Assembly: GCA_913056365.1 (NCBI GenBank)
Contig: CAJXLT010000012.1
Span: 1 to 64,000, forward strand
From: an uncultured Paenibacillaceae bacterium
GTDB taxonomy: Bacteria; Bacillota; Bacilli; Paenibacillales; K13
Length of the DNA stretch: 64,000 bases
Direction: 5' to 3'
A model generated the notes under the pieces. It had not been told where the DNA came from and did no database searches. It was given only the letters and a program-made list of their open reading frames with translations. Both the position numbers and the translations under genes were made by a program. This document shows positions 32,464-42,427 of the stretch, piece after piece (positions within the stretch are counted from its first letter, which is position 1; every line of letters starts with the position of its first letter).

Positions 32464-34899
32464 TTATCCGAGGATAACCTCGATGTCATACGTGCCGCCG
32501 TCACCGGCAACCGGCACGATATTGCCTTCGATCGCCTTGCCGTTCACCGCAACTGACTTCACACCTTTGGTCACATGATTCGGGTTCTTGACCGCAATGT
32601 TCAGCGTATCGCCGCGGAAGACGCGGGTAATCTTGAAGCCGTCCCATTCCTTAGGCAGGCACGGATCGATCTTCAAGCCGTCGAAATCCGGCTGAATGCC
32701 GAGTATCGCCTGGGTAATGGCTACATAATTCCATGCGGCTGTACCCGTCAACCAGGAGTTCTTCGCTTCCCCTTCACGAACAGCGTCCTTGCCTGCAATC
32801 ATCTGGGCATAGACATAAGGCTCCATGCGATGAACTTCGCTGATATCCTCCAGATAAGCCGGCGCGATCTTCTTGTACAGCTCGAAGGCGCGGTCGCCGC
32901 GTCCGATTGCGGCTTCTGCCATCATGACCCAAGGATTGTTGTGGCAGAAGATTCCAGCATTCTCTTTGTATCCAGGCGGGTAAGTCGAAATTTCACCAAG
33001 GTTCAGATAGTACTTCGAGAATGGCGGGTTATTCAGCACGATACCGTAGTCGGTTTCCAAGCGTTCCTTCACGGCATTCAAGGTTTTCTCCGCTAACCCT
33101 TCTTCTACACCGATGCCGGCCATGACACACATGCCTTGCGGCTCGATGAAGATCTGGCCCTCTTCATTGTCCTTGCTGCCGATCTTCTGTCCGTAGTGAT
33201 CGTAGGCGCGCAGGAACCATTCGCCGTCGAAGCCATGCTCCAGTGTAATCTTGCGCATCTCTTCAATGTGCGCTTGCGCTTCCGCTGCTTCTTGCTCCAG
33301 ACCTCTGCGCTTGCACAGCTCCACGTAATCCGGCCCGACGAAGACGAACAGGCCGGCAATGAAGATCGATTCGGCTACACGGCCTTCAATGTTGGCCGTA
33401 GTCTGGAACGATTCGCCCGGTTCCTTGGAGAAGCAGTTCAGATTCAAGCAGTCATTCCAGTCAGCGCGTCCGATCAGCGGCAAGCCGTGAGGCCCTTTGT
33501 TATGGATGACATGATAGAAGGAACGCTTCAGATGCTCGAACAGCGTAGCTGTGTTGTTCGGATCGCTGTCGAACGGGACTTGATCATCCAGAATGCTGAA
33601 ATCGCCGGTCTCCTTTATGTACGCGGCGGTACCGAGAATGAGCCATAGCGGATCGTCGTTGAAGCCGCTGCCCACTTCGTTATTGCCCTTCTTCGTGAGC
33701 GGCTGATATTGATGATAAGCACTGCCGTCCTCGAACTGTGTAGACGCAATGTCGATGATCCGCTCTCTCGCGCGTTCGGGAATTTGGTGAACGAAGCCGA
33801 GCAGATCCTGATTGGAGTCGCGGAATCCCATGCCGCGACCGATGCCGGATTCGAAGTAAGAAGCGGATCGAGACATGTTGAACGTGACCATACATTGATA
33901 CGGATTCCAGATGTTCACCATACGGTCCAGCTTCTCATCATGGCTTTCGATCAAGTACTTGGACAGCAGGTTGTTCCAATAAGCGCTTAGGTCCGCCATC
34001 GCCTTGTCTACGTCCGCGTCGGTAGCGAATTGATCGATCATCGCTTGCGCACGTGTCTTGTTAATGACATTCGGTGCTTCCCACTTCTCTTCCTCGGGAT
34101 TCTCTACATACCCGAGCACGAAGATGAAGGTCTTCTCCTCACCTGGCTGCAAGGTGATGTCAATGGCATGCGAAGCGATCGGCGACCAGCCGCTTGCAAC
34201 TGAATTTGAAGCTTGACCTGCTTCAACTACCTGCGGCGTGTCCAAGCCGTTATAAGCGCCGAGGAATGATTCGCGATCTGTATCGAAGCCGTCAATCGCG
34301 CTGTTCACCGAGTAGAAGGAATAATGATTGCGGCGCTCGCGATACTCTGTCTTATGGTAGATTGCCGATCCTTTCACTTCCACTTCGCCTGTGCTCAGGT
34401 TACGCTGGAAGTTCGTCATATCATCGTGTGCGTTCCACAAGCAGAACTCGATGAAGGAGAACAGCTTCACCTGCTTCTCGGCATCGGAAGTGTTCGACAC
34501 GGTAACCTTGTGAACCTCACCGGTGAACTGAAGCGGTACAAGAGCAAGCTGGTTGACGCGGATACCATTGCGCTCGCCGGTAATCGACGTATAGCCTAGC
34601 CCGTGGCGGCATTCATAGAAATCAAGATCGCGCTTGACAGGCATCCACCCAGGTGTCCAATAATCGCCATTGTCATGCAAGTAGAAGTACCGACCGCCGC
34701 TGTCTATAGGAATGTTATTGTAGCGGTAGCGGGTAATGCGGCGCAAACGGGCGTCGCGATAGAAGCAATAGCCACCTGCTGTGTTGGACATCAGTCCAAA
34801 GAACTGCTCATTCCCCAAGTAGTTGATCCATGGGTAAGGGGTTTTGGGGGTGTTGATGACGTATTCCTTGTGGGCGTCATCGAAGTGACCGAATTTCAT
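32464..34899 (-). CDS. Cellobiose phosphorylase (GH94)
   Basis: 811-residue cytosolic enzyme, the exact usual length for cellobiose phosphorylases, which split cellobiose with phosphate into glucose 1-phosphate and glucose. Visible elements are the N-terminal beta-sandwich start [14 protein letters not shown], substrate-loop [11 protein letters not shown], catalytic-acid Asp480 in [13 protein letters not shown] and the late helix-barrel [15 protein letters not shown]. It is transcribed away from a LacI gene; a perfect operator palindrome lies 33 bp before its start. GGAGAGGAG precedes ATG. Other GH94 specificities (cellodextrin, chitobiose) are less likely given the overall pattern, but cannot be excluded. 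Confidence 0.9.
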   Translation of the reverse strand: MKFGHFDDAHKEYVINTPKTPYPWINYLGNEQFFGLMSNTAGGYCFYRDARLRRITRYRYNNIPIDSGGRYFYLHDNGDYWTPGWMPVKRDLDFYECRHGLGYTSITGERNGIRVNQLALVPLQFTGEVHKVTVSNTSDAEKQVKLFSFIEFCLWNAHDDMTNFQRNLSTGEVEVKGSAIYHKTEYRERRNHYSFYSVNSAIDGFDTDRESFLGAYNGLDTPQVVEAGQASNSVASGWSPIASHAIDITLQPGEEKTFIFVLGYVENPEEEKWEAPNVINKTRAQAMIDQFATDADVDKAMADLSAYWNNLLSKYLIESHDEKLDRMVNIWNPYQCMVTFNMSRSASYFESGIGRGMGFRDSNQDLLGFVHQIPERARERIIDIASTQFEDGSAYHQYQPLTKKGNNEVGSGFNDDPLWLILGTAAYIKETGDFSILDDQVPFDSDPNNTATLFEHLKRSFYHVIHNKGPHGLPLIGRADWNDCLNLNCFSKEPGESFQTTANIEGRVAESIFIAGLFVFVGPDYVELCKRRGLEQEAAEAQAHIEEMRKITLEHGFDGEWFLRAYDHYGQKIGSKDNEEGQIFIEPQGMCVMAGIGVEEGLAEKTLNAVKERLETDYGIVLNNPPFSKYYLNLGEISTYPPGYKENAGIFCHNNPWVMMAEAAIGRGDRAFELYKKIAPAYLEDISEVHRMEPYVYAQMIAGKDAVREGEAKNSWLTGTAAWNYVAITQAILGIQPDFDGLKIDPCLPKEWDGFKITRVFRGDTLNIAVKNPNHVTKGVKSVAVNGKAIEGNIVPVAGDGGTYDIEVILG

Positions 34900-34931
34900 T
34901 GTTCATTCTCCTCTCCATCCATATGATGATC

Positions 34932-34947
34932 GTGAACGCGCGTTCAC
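34932..34947. promoter_or_regulatory. LacI-type operator ahead of the cellobiose phosphorylase gene
   Basis: GTGAACGCGCGTTCAC is a perfect 16-bp palindrome with the central CG of LacI-family operators. On the minus strand it fills the spacer of a possible promoter (TTGTGA-17-TCATAT). A second, near-identical copy is at 36125. Confidence 0.85.
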
Positions 34948-35059
34948 AAATGCAACAAGTTCCCGTATAATAGGGATACTCGCTAAGTGAAGCAGCTTGC
35001 CTTGCAGTCCATCTATATCGTAACGGCTCCAAGGCAAGCGTGCGAATTGCGGTAGGCAG

Positions 35060-36106
35060 TTACAGCTCCTTACAGGATTCCCGTATCATGAGCTTAGTTG
35101 GGAATTGTACAGTATGGAATGCGACCTGTCTTCGTTCGCACATGGCTGTTACTGTATGGACGGCTTCCTTCGACATTTCATACAACGGCAGTCGGACAGA
35201 GGTGAGTCGGGGGGCGAGTTGATCTGCTACAGGAACATCGTCGAATCCGATTATAGACACGTCATCTGGCACATGCAGTCCTTCCTCGCGAAGAGCCTCC
35301 ATCGCAGCAATCGCCATATCATCATTAGCCGAGAAGATCGCTGTAGGCCGCTCGCCGTTGCGAATGAGACGCTTCACTTCGTCGTAAGCCTTCTGCTTCA
35401 GAAACTCGCCGGTCAGTACATACGATTCCTTGAAGGGGATGTCATGGGCTTGCAAAGTATCCACATACGCCTGAAAGCGCTGCCGCCCTGAGTAAGTATT
35501 CGCCCTGCCCGCGATCATGGCAATCTCTCGATGGCCGAGGCTGATCAAGTGGGCAACGGCTTCCTTGGCGCCTGCGTAATCGTCTGTGTTAATGATGGAC
35601 ATGTAATTCTGGTCCAGCTGATTGTCTGTAATCTCTGACACATCGTAGTCGATTAGAATAAATGGGGCCTGCAATCCGGCAATTTCCCGAACCATCGCAA
35701 TGTTAGTTTGGGTTCCGACTATAATACCGCCGTCAATCCGTCGCTGCAGGAATGCTTGGCGAACCTTGGCGAAATCTTCTTGCGTATAGACAGTGTGGAT
35801 AAGTACGTAATAGCCCAGACTGTTCGCTGTATCGACGATCGCGTCGACGAACGGGGCGAAGTAGTTGTTCTGATAAATACGATTCGACGATTGGCGATCC
35901 GCAATGCTGACTACGAACAGACCGATCGTATTCGTTCCCTTGCCCGCCAGTACTCTAGCTGAAGTATTCGGTTCATATCGGTATTGCTCGATAACCTTCA
36001 TCACTTTGCGGTGTGTTTCCTCCGGCACGTTCGGGTAATTGTTCATCACTCGTGATACAGTGCTTCGGGATACACCGGCCAACTTGGCAATGTCTTCGCT
36101 GCGCAT
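35060..36106 (-). CDS. LacI-family transcriptional regulator
   Basis: 348-residue repressor. The N-terminal helix-turn-helix and hinge read MRSEDIAKLAGVSRSTVSRV and NYPNVPEETHRKVMKVIEQY; the remaining chain is the periplasmic-binding-protein-like sugar sensor (AHLISLGHREIAMIAGRANT, PDDVSIIGFDDVPVADQLAP). It is next to cellobiose phosphorylase on the same strand but upstream, and both have the same palindromic operator, so it probably represses the phosphorylase and itself until a beta-glucoside or its product is present. Confidence 0.92.
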   Translation of the reverse strand: MRSEDIAKLAGVSRSTVSRVMNNYPNVPEETHRKVMKVIEQYRYEPNTSARVLAGKGTNTIGLFVVSIADRQSSNRIYQNNYFAPFVDAIVDTANSLGYYVLIHTVYTQEDFAKVRQAFLQRRIDGGIIVGTQTNIAMVREIAGLQAPFILIDYDVSEITDNQLDQNYMSIINTDDYAGAKEAVAHLISLGHREIAMIAGRANTYSGRQRFQAYVDTLQAHDIPFKESYVLTGEFLKQKAYDEVKRLIRNGERPTAIFSANDDMAIAAMEALREEGLHVPDDVSIIGFDDVPVADQLAPRLTSVRLPLYEMSKEAVHTVTAMCERRQVAFHTVQFPTKLMIRESCKEL

Positions 36107-36124
36107 AGAAGTCTCCTTGTCAAT

Positions 36125-36140
36125 GTGAACGCGCGTTCTT
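36125..36140. promoter_or_regulatory. Second LacI-type operator, upstream of the regulator gene
   Basis: GTGAACGCGCGTTCTT, 14 of 16 bases identical to the perfect palindrome at 34932. It lies 19 bp before the LacI start codon, fitting autorepression, and also lies in the intergenic space shared with the divergent GGDEF-EAL gene. Confidence 0.8.
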
Positions 36141-36274
36141 GTGTTGCTATTATTGTACTGCGGCTCAGTTGAAATTTCAATGAATTATTGTTCCGGCGCA
36201 TCTATTGTTTTTGGAGGAAATAGTAGGAATTTGTTCTTCTATGTTGAATGTATTAATCTGACGAGGTGATGCGG

Positions 36275-38908
36275 ATGGACAACCAGAGCCGGCCTGTTCC
36301 TATGTGGAAAAGCTTCATAGCTTTCCTTGCCTGTATCGGATTGGCTGTAGCAGGTCATGCCTATACACTGCCGACTGCTTTCGGATTGGATATGATATTC
36401 TCTGGCATCTTCCTGCTGGCAGCTGTACGAATTCTTGGTGTATGGGCCGGAGCCGGAGCAGCGGCACTAACCGCAGGTATAGTCTATGTGGGAATAACTC
36501 CTAACCCGGTCGTGTTCATGCTAATAATCGAGGTCGTGTTCATCGGTATAGTGACGAACGTAGGCAAGCGGGCAAGTGTATTCGGAGCGAGCTGTCTATA
36601 TTGGATTTTGCTCGGATTGCCTGTGCTGGCAGGGATTCTGTATGGATTCGGCGAACCGGAGCCGCTCGCTACTATTCTCATTCTGGGAAAGAGTGCAGCG
36701 AACGGGCTGTTCAATGCATGGGTGGCGGATATCCTTCTGATCTATGCGCCGATTCAGCGTTGGCTTATCAGGGAAAGGGTGCATAAGTACCCGCTTCGCC
36801 AAATTATGTTCCACATTACGATGGGTGTAGTGATGGTGCCGTTCATGCTCTTTACAGTCATTAGCGGATGGTTCCAATCTAACTCCATTCAGCATCGCAG
36901 TGAAGAGCTGGCAGCAAGTGTTGCGCAGACGTTGCAGTCAGATTTGAGCACATGGAGTAGCATGGACTTGAAGCAGCTGCAGATGGGCGGAGCCGTACAG
37001 ATGGGTAGACTCCACGAGCTGATTCATAATTCGAATGCTACGAATGATTGGATTGTATCGGTAGAGACCCCTTACGGTATCAGGATGAACGGCACGCAGG
37101 TGAATGAGGCAAGCGGTCTCGACGAATGGTATGCAATGGGAAATGTGGAACTACTGGGTGAAGGACTGTACGAATGGACGCCGGGCGATCAGGTGTTGTA
37201 TGCGATACTCTCATGGCGCGAGATGGAGCACATTGTTCAGATGACGTTGGAGCCGATGCCATTCACATTCTATGTGCAAGTCCCGTTGTCAGTCTATATG
37301 CAAGACACACAACAATTTTATGTCATTCAATATGGGGTGATGATTTTATATATTATATTCGGCACATGGGCTACGTCGTTTCTGAGCCACAGTATGAGCC
37401 GCTCGATCTCGGGGCTCGCACATGCGACCATCGATTTGCCGAATAAGTTGAAGCGTCAAGAGTCGATTGATTGGCCGACGAGCAGTCTGCGGGAAATTCA
37501 TCAGCTCATTAGGAATTTCCGCGGCATGGCTGATAACTTATATGGCGCTTTTCAGAAGCAGAAGCAATCGGAGCAAACGTTACATGAGCTGGCTTATTAT
37601 GATGCACTTACAGGTTTGCCTAATCGACGCTCCTTCTCACGAGACTTGTCTAGCCAGCTAGAGGAGGAGAACAGCGAGAAGCAGCAAGCAGCTGTGCTGT
37701 TCATGGACTTGGACCGGTTCAAGCAGATCAACGATTCACTCGGACATTCTGCAGGTGACGAGCTGTTGCAGGGGATTGCCGAGCGCTTGCAGCGAGTAAT
37801 TGCGGATCAAGGCACGGTGTACCGGCTAGGCGGCGATGAATTCACGATTGTGCTCCCACACGTGCAGGAGGAGGAGGTACATGCCTTGGTGCATGAAGTT
37901 CAGCAAGCATGCAAGGAACCGCATGCGATATCAGGTCAAGAACTGCGCACCTTCGTCAGCATCGGCATCAGCATGATCCCGCGGGACGGAACCGATCTGG
38001 ATACGATCGTTCGTCATGCGGATATGGCGATGTACAAGGCGAAGGGTCAAGGAGGCAAGGGCTATGAATTTTACCATGATTCCATCGCACACACGGAAGA
38101 CCGTATGTTGCTTGAGATCGAGCTGCATAAGGCGGCTGCGAATGAGGAGTTCGAGCTCTATTACCAGCCGAAAGTACAGCTCTCCTCGGGGACAGTGACT
38201 GGTGTTGAGGCGTTGATTCGCTGGAATCATGCTGAGCGGGGCGTCGTGCCGCCAGATCAATTCATCCCGCTAGCTGAAGTGACCGGCTTGATCGTGCCTA
38301 TAGGAGAATGGGTGCTCCGGGCAGCTTGCAAACAAGCGAAGCAATGGCACGACCAAGGAATTCTGCCATTGGCGGTATCGGTTAATATCTCAGCGCGCCA
38401 GTTGAGCGGCGATCATCTGGTTCAGACCATTACTCGCATACTGGAGGAGACAGGGCTGCCTCCGTCCAGTTTGGAACTGGAGATTACAGAAGGGTCACTT
38501 ATATGGGACAAGGATATGGCCGTTCATACTTTATCCGTCCTGAAGCACTTAGGCATTCGCATCAGCATTGACGACTTCGGCACCGGATATTCGTCACTGG
38601 GACAGTTGAGACAGCTTCCGATTCATACGATCAAAATTGACAAAGCATTCGTTCGTTCCATTCATAACGACAAGGTGAATGCTGCGATTGTCGAGGCAAT
38701 TATCCGCTTATCCAAAAGCATGGAGCTAGAAATATTGGCAGAAGGGGTAGAAACGCAGGAGGAGCTGAAGAAGCTGCAACAGATCGGTTGTGACTTGATA
38801 CAGGGCTATCTGTTCAGCAAGCCGCTACCAGCAGAAGCATGCCAGTCTCTGTTGGCGGAGGAAGGCGTAGGTGCAGAGGGCAATGCGAAGGGAGGAGGAT
38901 TGTTATGA
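36275..38908 (+). CDS. Membrane-bound GGDEF-EAL c-di-GMP protein
   Basis: 877-residue protein. Five to six N-terminal membrane helices (to about 165), an extracellular sensor segment (about 190-350), a further helix around 360, a short linker, GGDEF domain (motif GGDEF at 519-523) and EAL domain (EALIRW from 645; EITEGS, DDFGTGYSSL, KIDKAFV and EGVET all kept). Both active sites look intact; no RxxD inhibitory site precedes GGDEF. It can therefore in principle make and degrade c-di-GMP. ATG 36275 lies behind GAGGTGA. The stop overlaps the start of a solute-binding lipoprotein (ATGA), suggesting joint production. Confidence 0.92.
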   Translation: MDNQSRPVPMWKSFIAFLACIGLAVAGHAYTLPTAFGLDMIFSGIFLLAAVRILGVWAGAGAAALTAGIVYVGITPNPVVFMLIIEVVFIGIVTNVGKRASVFGASCLYWILLGLPVLAGILYGFGEPEPLATILILGKSAANGLFNAWVADILLIYAPIQRWLIRERVHKYPLRQIMFHITMGVVMVPFMLFTVISGWFQSNSIQHRSEELAASVAQTLQSDLSTWSSMDLKQLQMGGAVQMGRLHELIHNSNATNDWIVSVETPYGIRMNGTQVNEASGLDEWYAMGNVELLGEGLYEWTPGDQVLYAILSWREMEHIVQMTLEPMPFTFYVQVPLSVYMQDTQQFYVIQYGVMILYIIFGTWATSFLSHSMSRSISGLAHATIDLPNKLKRQESIDWPTSSLREIHQLIRNFRGMADNLYGAFQKQKQSEQTLHELAYYDALTGLPNRRSFSRDLSSQLEEENSEKQQAAVLFMDLDRFKQINDSLGHSAGDELLQGIAERLQRVIADQGTVYRLGGDEFTIVLPHVQEEEVHALVHEVQQACKEPHAISGQELRTFVSIGISMIPRDGTDLDTIVRHADMAMYKAKGQGGKGYEFYHDSIAHTEDRMLLEIELHKAAANEEFELYYQPKVQLSSGTVTGVEALIRWNHAERGVVPPDQFIPLAEVTGLIVPIGEWVLRAACKQAKQWHDQGILPLAVSVNISARQLSGDHLVQTITRILEETGLPPSSLELEITEGSLIWDKDMAVHTLSVLKHLGIRISIDDFGTGYSSLGQLRQLPIHTIKIDKAFVRSIHNDKVNAAIVEAIIRLSKSMELEILAEGVETQEELKKLQQIGCDLIQGYLFSKPLPAEACQSLLAEEGVGAEGNAKGGGLL

Positions 38909-40185
38909 AGAATAATTGGGCGGCCTTGGTGTGGATAGGCTGTATCTGTGCGTTGCTTACCGCATGCAATAACGGTGCATCTCAGCTGATGTTCGAAGCG
39001 CAAGAGGCTGAGGTCGCGCACGTCGGTGTGCGCGAGCAAGCAAAGGACAAGGAGCTTACGTTGTGGACCTATTACGATCCGGCTCCGCTCCTGAAGGAGT
39101 TTCAGGAGAAGCACCCCGACGTGCAATTGACTGTCAGGCTCGTCCAATATGAGACAATGGTGGAAGATTACATGAATGGCTTGGCGAGTGACGATCCGCC
39201 TGATGTCTTAGTTATTGACAATAACAAAGTCGGTACCTTCCGTGCGATTCAAGGTTTGGAGAACTTGATGGAACAGCCTTATGGGGGGGAGCGTTATCGT
39301 CGGTTAATACCGGATCAAATGTGGGGGTATTATTCATCCATAACGGAGAAGCAGATGATCGCGATGCCGATTCAAGTTCTGGGAGCGGTCACCTATTACC
39401 GGGCGGACATTCTTGAACAGTATGGCTTTCCAACTGATCCGGCTGAACTTGCCTATTACTTAGAGAGTGCGGATAATTGGCTGCATATGGCGAAGGTGTT
39501 GAAGGAGCACGACATCTATATCTTCCAATTCGCTACTGATCCGCTAGAGGTGGCAGGGATGCACTATAGCTTGCTTGATCGTTTCTACCGATTTGCCCGC
39601 AACAATGAGACTGTGCGTGAAGCGGCCAAGCTAGGCAGGGAGATTCGCAAGCACGGCTTAAGTCTGCAGTATGATGTGCATGATCCAATGTCGCAGAGAG
39701 CGATGCAGGAGAATCGTTTTGCTATGTTCTATATGGGGGCATGGGCGACACAGGAACTGCAACGATGGGCGCCTGGCACGGAGGGCAAGTGGCGAATTAC
39801 ACGATTGCCGATGAATTTGTACGGTGTAGACGGAGGGTCCTCGCTTGCCATTGCATCATCCAGTCGAAACAAAGCATTGGCGTGGGAGTTGGTCGAGTCG
39901 GCTACACGATTGGATGAAGTGTTGAACAACCCAGAGGACCGTGCGTTTCTTGGCGGACAGAACTTAACGTATTATTATAGCAATCAGCTGCAGCGCATGG
40001 ACAAGGCTATTCCTTCGCCGTTTGATGAGAAGCTGTCCCATTATTGGTCGGCAGGAATGGCGAGTGTGATCGAAAGCTCGAATAATATAGGGGATCACTT
40101 CAATGCACTGGAGAAAGAAATGATAGACAGTATTACCGAGGATCGCCAGCGAATGCTCCACTATTTGAATCTAAGTCCGGACTAG
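38905..40185 (+). CDS. Extracellular solute-binding lipoprotein (carbohydrate ABC type)
   Basis: 426-residue lipoprotein. A signal peptide ends with the lipobox ALLTAC; the mature chain has the family-1 solute-binding fold (LTLWTYYDPAPLLKEFQEKH, then DVLVIDNNKVG; C-terminal SSLAIASSSRNKALAWELVE). These proteins normally feed sugar ABC importers, but no permease or ATPase gene is near. The start ATG overlaps the stop of the GGDEF-EAL gene and has AAGGGAGGAGG upstream, so it may act as an extracellular sensor partner for that protein; this is inference. Confidence 0.88.
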   Translation: MKNNWAALVWIGCICALLTACNNGASQLMFEAQEAEVAHVGVREQAKDKELTLWTYYDPAPLLKEFQEKHPDVQLTVRLVQYETMVEDYMNGLASDDPPDVLVIDNNKVGTFRAIQGLENLMEQPYGGERYRRLIPDQMWGYYSSITEKQMIAMPIQVLGAVTYYRADILEQYGFPTDPAELAYYLESADNWLHMAKVLKEHDIYIFQFATDPLEVAGMHYSLLDRFYRFARNNETVREAAKLGREIRKHGLSLQYDVHDPMSQRAMQENRFAMFYMGAWATQELQRWAPGTEGKWRITRLPMNLYGVDGGSSLAIASSSRNKALAWELVESATRLDEVLNNPEDRAFLGGQNLTYYYSNQLQRMDKAIPSPFDEKLSHYWSAGMASVIESSNNIGDHFNALEKEMIDSITEDRQRMLHYLNLSPD

Positions 40186-40231
40186 AACTGCATTGGGTAT
40201 TCAGACGCAGACAGATGAGGATGTGAATGGT

Positions 40232-41212
40232 ATGAACGCAATAGCAAGCAGAATTCAGGAACTTCAGCAATATTCACCGGCTCGAACAGCAGCGCCGGAT
40301 TTGGATAGCTTCTGGCAGCGCACATGTAAGGAAGCGCGGGACCTTCCCTTCCGTGCCGAGAAGGAGTTGCAGCCGACGCTAATACAGGGGATGAGTGTAT
40401 ATGCCGTATCCTTTGACAGCTTCGGAGAAACACGTATCTCCGGCAGATTGATCGTCCCTCAGGCAACGAATGACGGGCGATCTGGCACCCGATTTCCTTG
40501 TGTAACCGTGTTCCCGGGATATACGAATGCAATGGACCATCATGCCGCGTATGCCCATTGGACGATGATGGGTGTGGCCGTACTGGCACTTGATGTTCGC
40601 GGGCAAGCGGGGGAGTCGGGGAACCGGCTGGGAAGCGACTATGGGATGACCAAAGGCTGGATAACAGAGGGGATACTGGACCCGCACAGCTGTTATTACA
40701 AAGCGCTGGCAATCGATGCATGGCGGGCGTTGGAATGGGTATCTGTCCAGCCTGAAATTGATGCGTCCCGCATCGCTGCAGTGGGGGCAAGTCAGGGCGG
40801 AGGACTGGCCTTGCTTGCAGCAGCGCTGCATAGCAAGGTTTCGCTCGCAGTTGCTGATATTCCGAATATGTGCCATATGGACTTCGGGATCTTGCATTCG
40901 ACTGGATCACTGACCGAAGCGGCGGAATTTTGCCGCAAGCATCCAGCGCAGACCGAAGCTGTCCTGCGTACGCTTAGCTATTTCGATATGTTGAATTTGG
41001 CTGCGCGGGTCAATGTTCCATTATTGATGTCAGTTGGGTTGAAGGACTCGGTCTGCATGCCGGAGCAAATATTCCCTGTGTATGAGCGAATTGCGTCTGC
41101 AGATAAACAGCTTGCGATTTACCCGTTCACTGGACATGCTGTTGAGACAGACCAATGGGATAAGATGCTGCGATTTGTGCATGACAAGTTCGACCTGAGT
41201 GCTGCAGGATGA
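40232..41212 (+). CDS. Acetyl esterase, AXE1/cephalosporin-C deacetylase family
   Basis: 326-residue alpha/beta hydrolase. Catalytic triad visible: Ser in VGASQGGGLAL, Asp in VGLKDSVCMPEQ and His in PFTGHAVETD; the family phrase RGQAGESG and the substrate-pocket LDVRGQ are present. Family members remove acetyl groups from xylo-oligosaccharides and cephalosporin C inside the cell. Start taken at ATG 40232; GTG 40223 is also possible. It follows the solute-binding protein by 46 bp and fits plant-polysaccharide use. Confidence 0.9.
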   Translation: MNAIASRIQELQQYSPARTAAPDLDSFWQRTCKEARDLPFRAEKELQPTLIQGMSVYAVSFDSFGETRISGRLIVPQATNDGRSGTRFPCVTVFPGYTNAMDHHAAYAHWTMMGVAVLALDVRGQAGESGNRLGSDYGMTKGWITEGILDPHSCYYKALAIDAWRALEWVSVQPEIDASRIAAVGASQGGGLALLAAALHSKVSLAVADIPNMCHMDFGILHSTGSLTEAAEFCRKHPAQTEAVLRTLSYFDMLNLAARVNVPLLMSVGLKDSVCMPEQIFPVYERIASADKQLAIYPFTGHAVETDQWDKMLRFVHDKFDLSAAG

Positions 41213-41235
41213 GTCGAGCTGTTCGAGTGGAACCT

Positions 41236-41269
41236 CTGGACCTAGCGTGTGATGATGCGCTTGGTCCAG
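41236..41269 (+). terminator. Hairpin after the acetyl esterase gene
   Basis: CTGGACC, TA, GCG pair with CGC, TT, GGTCCAG around a ten-base loop. No T tract; likely transcript-end hairpin. Confidence 0.45.
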
Positions 41270-41401
41270 AAGCCGCCGCGGAAATAACGAGGCTCAAGCT
41301 GCTGCGGCCAAAATCAGGAGTGGAGAGTCGATTGCTTCACAGGTTGGACCAATGGTATGATGTATAGTGGACTTTTAAGGAATGGAGCCGACGAGTTTAC
41401 C

Positions 41402-41908
41402 ATGCGCTTACTTCGCACCATGAGATATAACATGATAAGGCTATTTCGAATCAAAGCGGGAGCACACCGGATTGCGCTCGGTTTTGTGTTAGGTTTTTTT
41501 CCATGTTGGTTCCCAACATTCGGCGTGGGTCCATTCTTATCTGTTGTGCTCACCCGATGGATCAAAGGAAATGTAGTTGCGGCAATAGTTGCAGCCTCAG
41601 TAGGTTCCTTCTTGTGGCCGGTATTATTCTATCTGAACTACATGACGGGGAAGATGATAACAGACAACTGGGATCGGGCGCCTGATCCGAATGAGGATTA
41701 TGGGACAACAGTGGAACAGGTTACATCTCTGAACGATATGGGTATGGACTTTGTTATCGGTTCGCTTATGAACAGCATTGTCATGTCTTTGGCAGGATAC
41801 TGGTTGTTGCGAGCGCTGTTCACCTACTTCCGACCTCAAATTTATAGTTGGATCAAGAAGATGACGCTTAAGAAGCGTCAGCGGGTGCAGAAGAAGACTT
41901 TGAGCTAA
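41402..41908 (+). CDS. DUF2062 membrane protein
   Basis: 168-residue protein of the DUF2062 family. The core is the hydrophobic ALGFVLGFFPCWFPTFGVGP motif followed by a transmembrane segment, a hydrophilic loop and a second hydrophobic stretch (about 120-140), then a basic tail. Function unknown; some relatives are fused to glycosyltransferases. ATG 41402 is preceded at some distance by GGAATGGAG; a possible promoter (TTGCTT-18-TATGAT) lies at 41332-41361. The next gene downstream is controlled separately. Confidence 0.8.
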   Translation: MRLLRTMRYNMIRLFRIKAGAHRIALGFVLGFFPCWFPTFGVGPFLSVVLTRWIKGNVVAAIVAASVGSFLWPVLFYLNYMTGKMITDNWDRAPDPNEDYGTTVEQVTSLNDMGMDFVIGSLMNSIVMSLAGYWLLRALFTYFRPQIYSWIKKMTLKKRQRVQKKTLS

Positions 41909-41959
41909 TGGCAACGTTACGGGCATGGTGATGTCATGCCTGTTTGCACATTTACGCAT

Positions 41960-42021
41960 GATACATATTGTATTAATTAGTGAAAAATGACTTGACAAAG
42001 ATACATAATGTATCATATTCT
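41960..42021 (+). promoter_or_regulatory. Promoter with GATAC-N5-GTATC operators (sites A and B)
   Basis: TTGACA (41992), an 18-base spacer and TATTCT (42016) form a strong promoter. The spacer consists almost wholly of the palindrome GATACATAATGTATC (42000-42014). A second copy with one change, GATACATATTGTATT, lies upstream at 41960-41974. Paired sites, one over the promoter, suggest cooperative repression of the gene at 42188. Confidence 0.8.
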
Positions 42022-42187
42022 TGGGATGAATGTACGGTTTCAAGTACAAATAGTGCCCTTTTTTACATCGACAAAAGAATATAAAATACACCAACGGGTT
42101 TCGACATGTTTTTTGTTGGAACGGCTCTATAATAGAACCAGGCTATAAATATAAACGAATACTAATGGATGGGTGAGGATGATCGTC

Positions 42188-42412
42188 GTGGGAAACCGTA
42201 AAATAACAGTGGACATCCATGATATCATGCATCAAATGGGCATTCCAAGAAATGCGTTCGAAATATTCGGCACGAACAACGGATCTTATCATACGTCGGC
42301 TAATGATCGAATTCAGCAATCTCGAAATTCCGAACAAGAACAACCGCGCAAGGAACCCAGCCGCAAGGAATGGCAAACAGACCCCGTAGAATTGGTGGCA
42401 GCATCTTCCTGA
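42188..42412 (+). CDS. Small hydrophilic protein of unknown function
   Basis: 74 residues if started at GTG 42188 (nine bases after GTGAGG); ATG 42179 is an alternative. The N-terminal third is structured looking (KITVDIHDIMHQMGIPRNAF), the rest highly polar with an E/Q/R/K-rich stretch. No family recognised. It lies behind the operator-containing promoter at 41960-42021 and is convergent with the XRE gene, so it is a likely target of that regulator. Confidence 0.6.
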   Translation: MGNRKITVDIHDIMHQMGIPRNAFEIFGTNNGSYHTSANDRIQQSRNSEQEQPRKEPSRKEWQTDPVELVAASS

Positions 42413-42427
42413 ACGGCTCTGCGTTCG

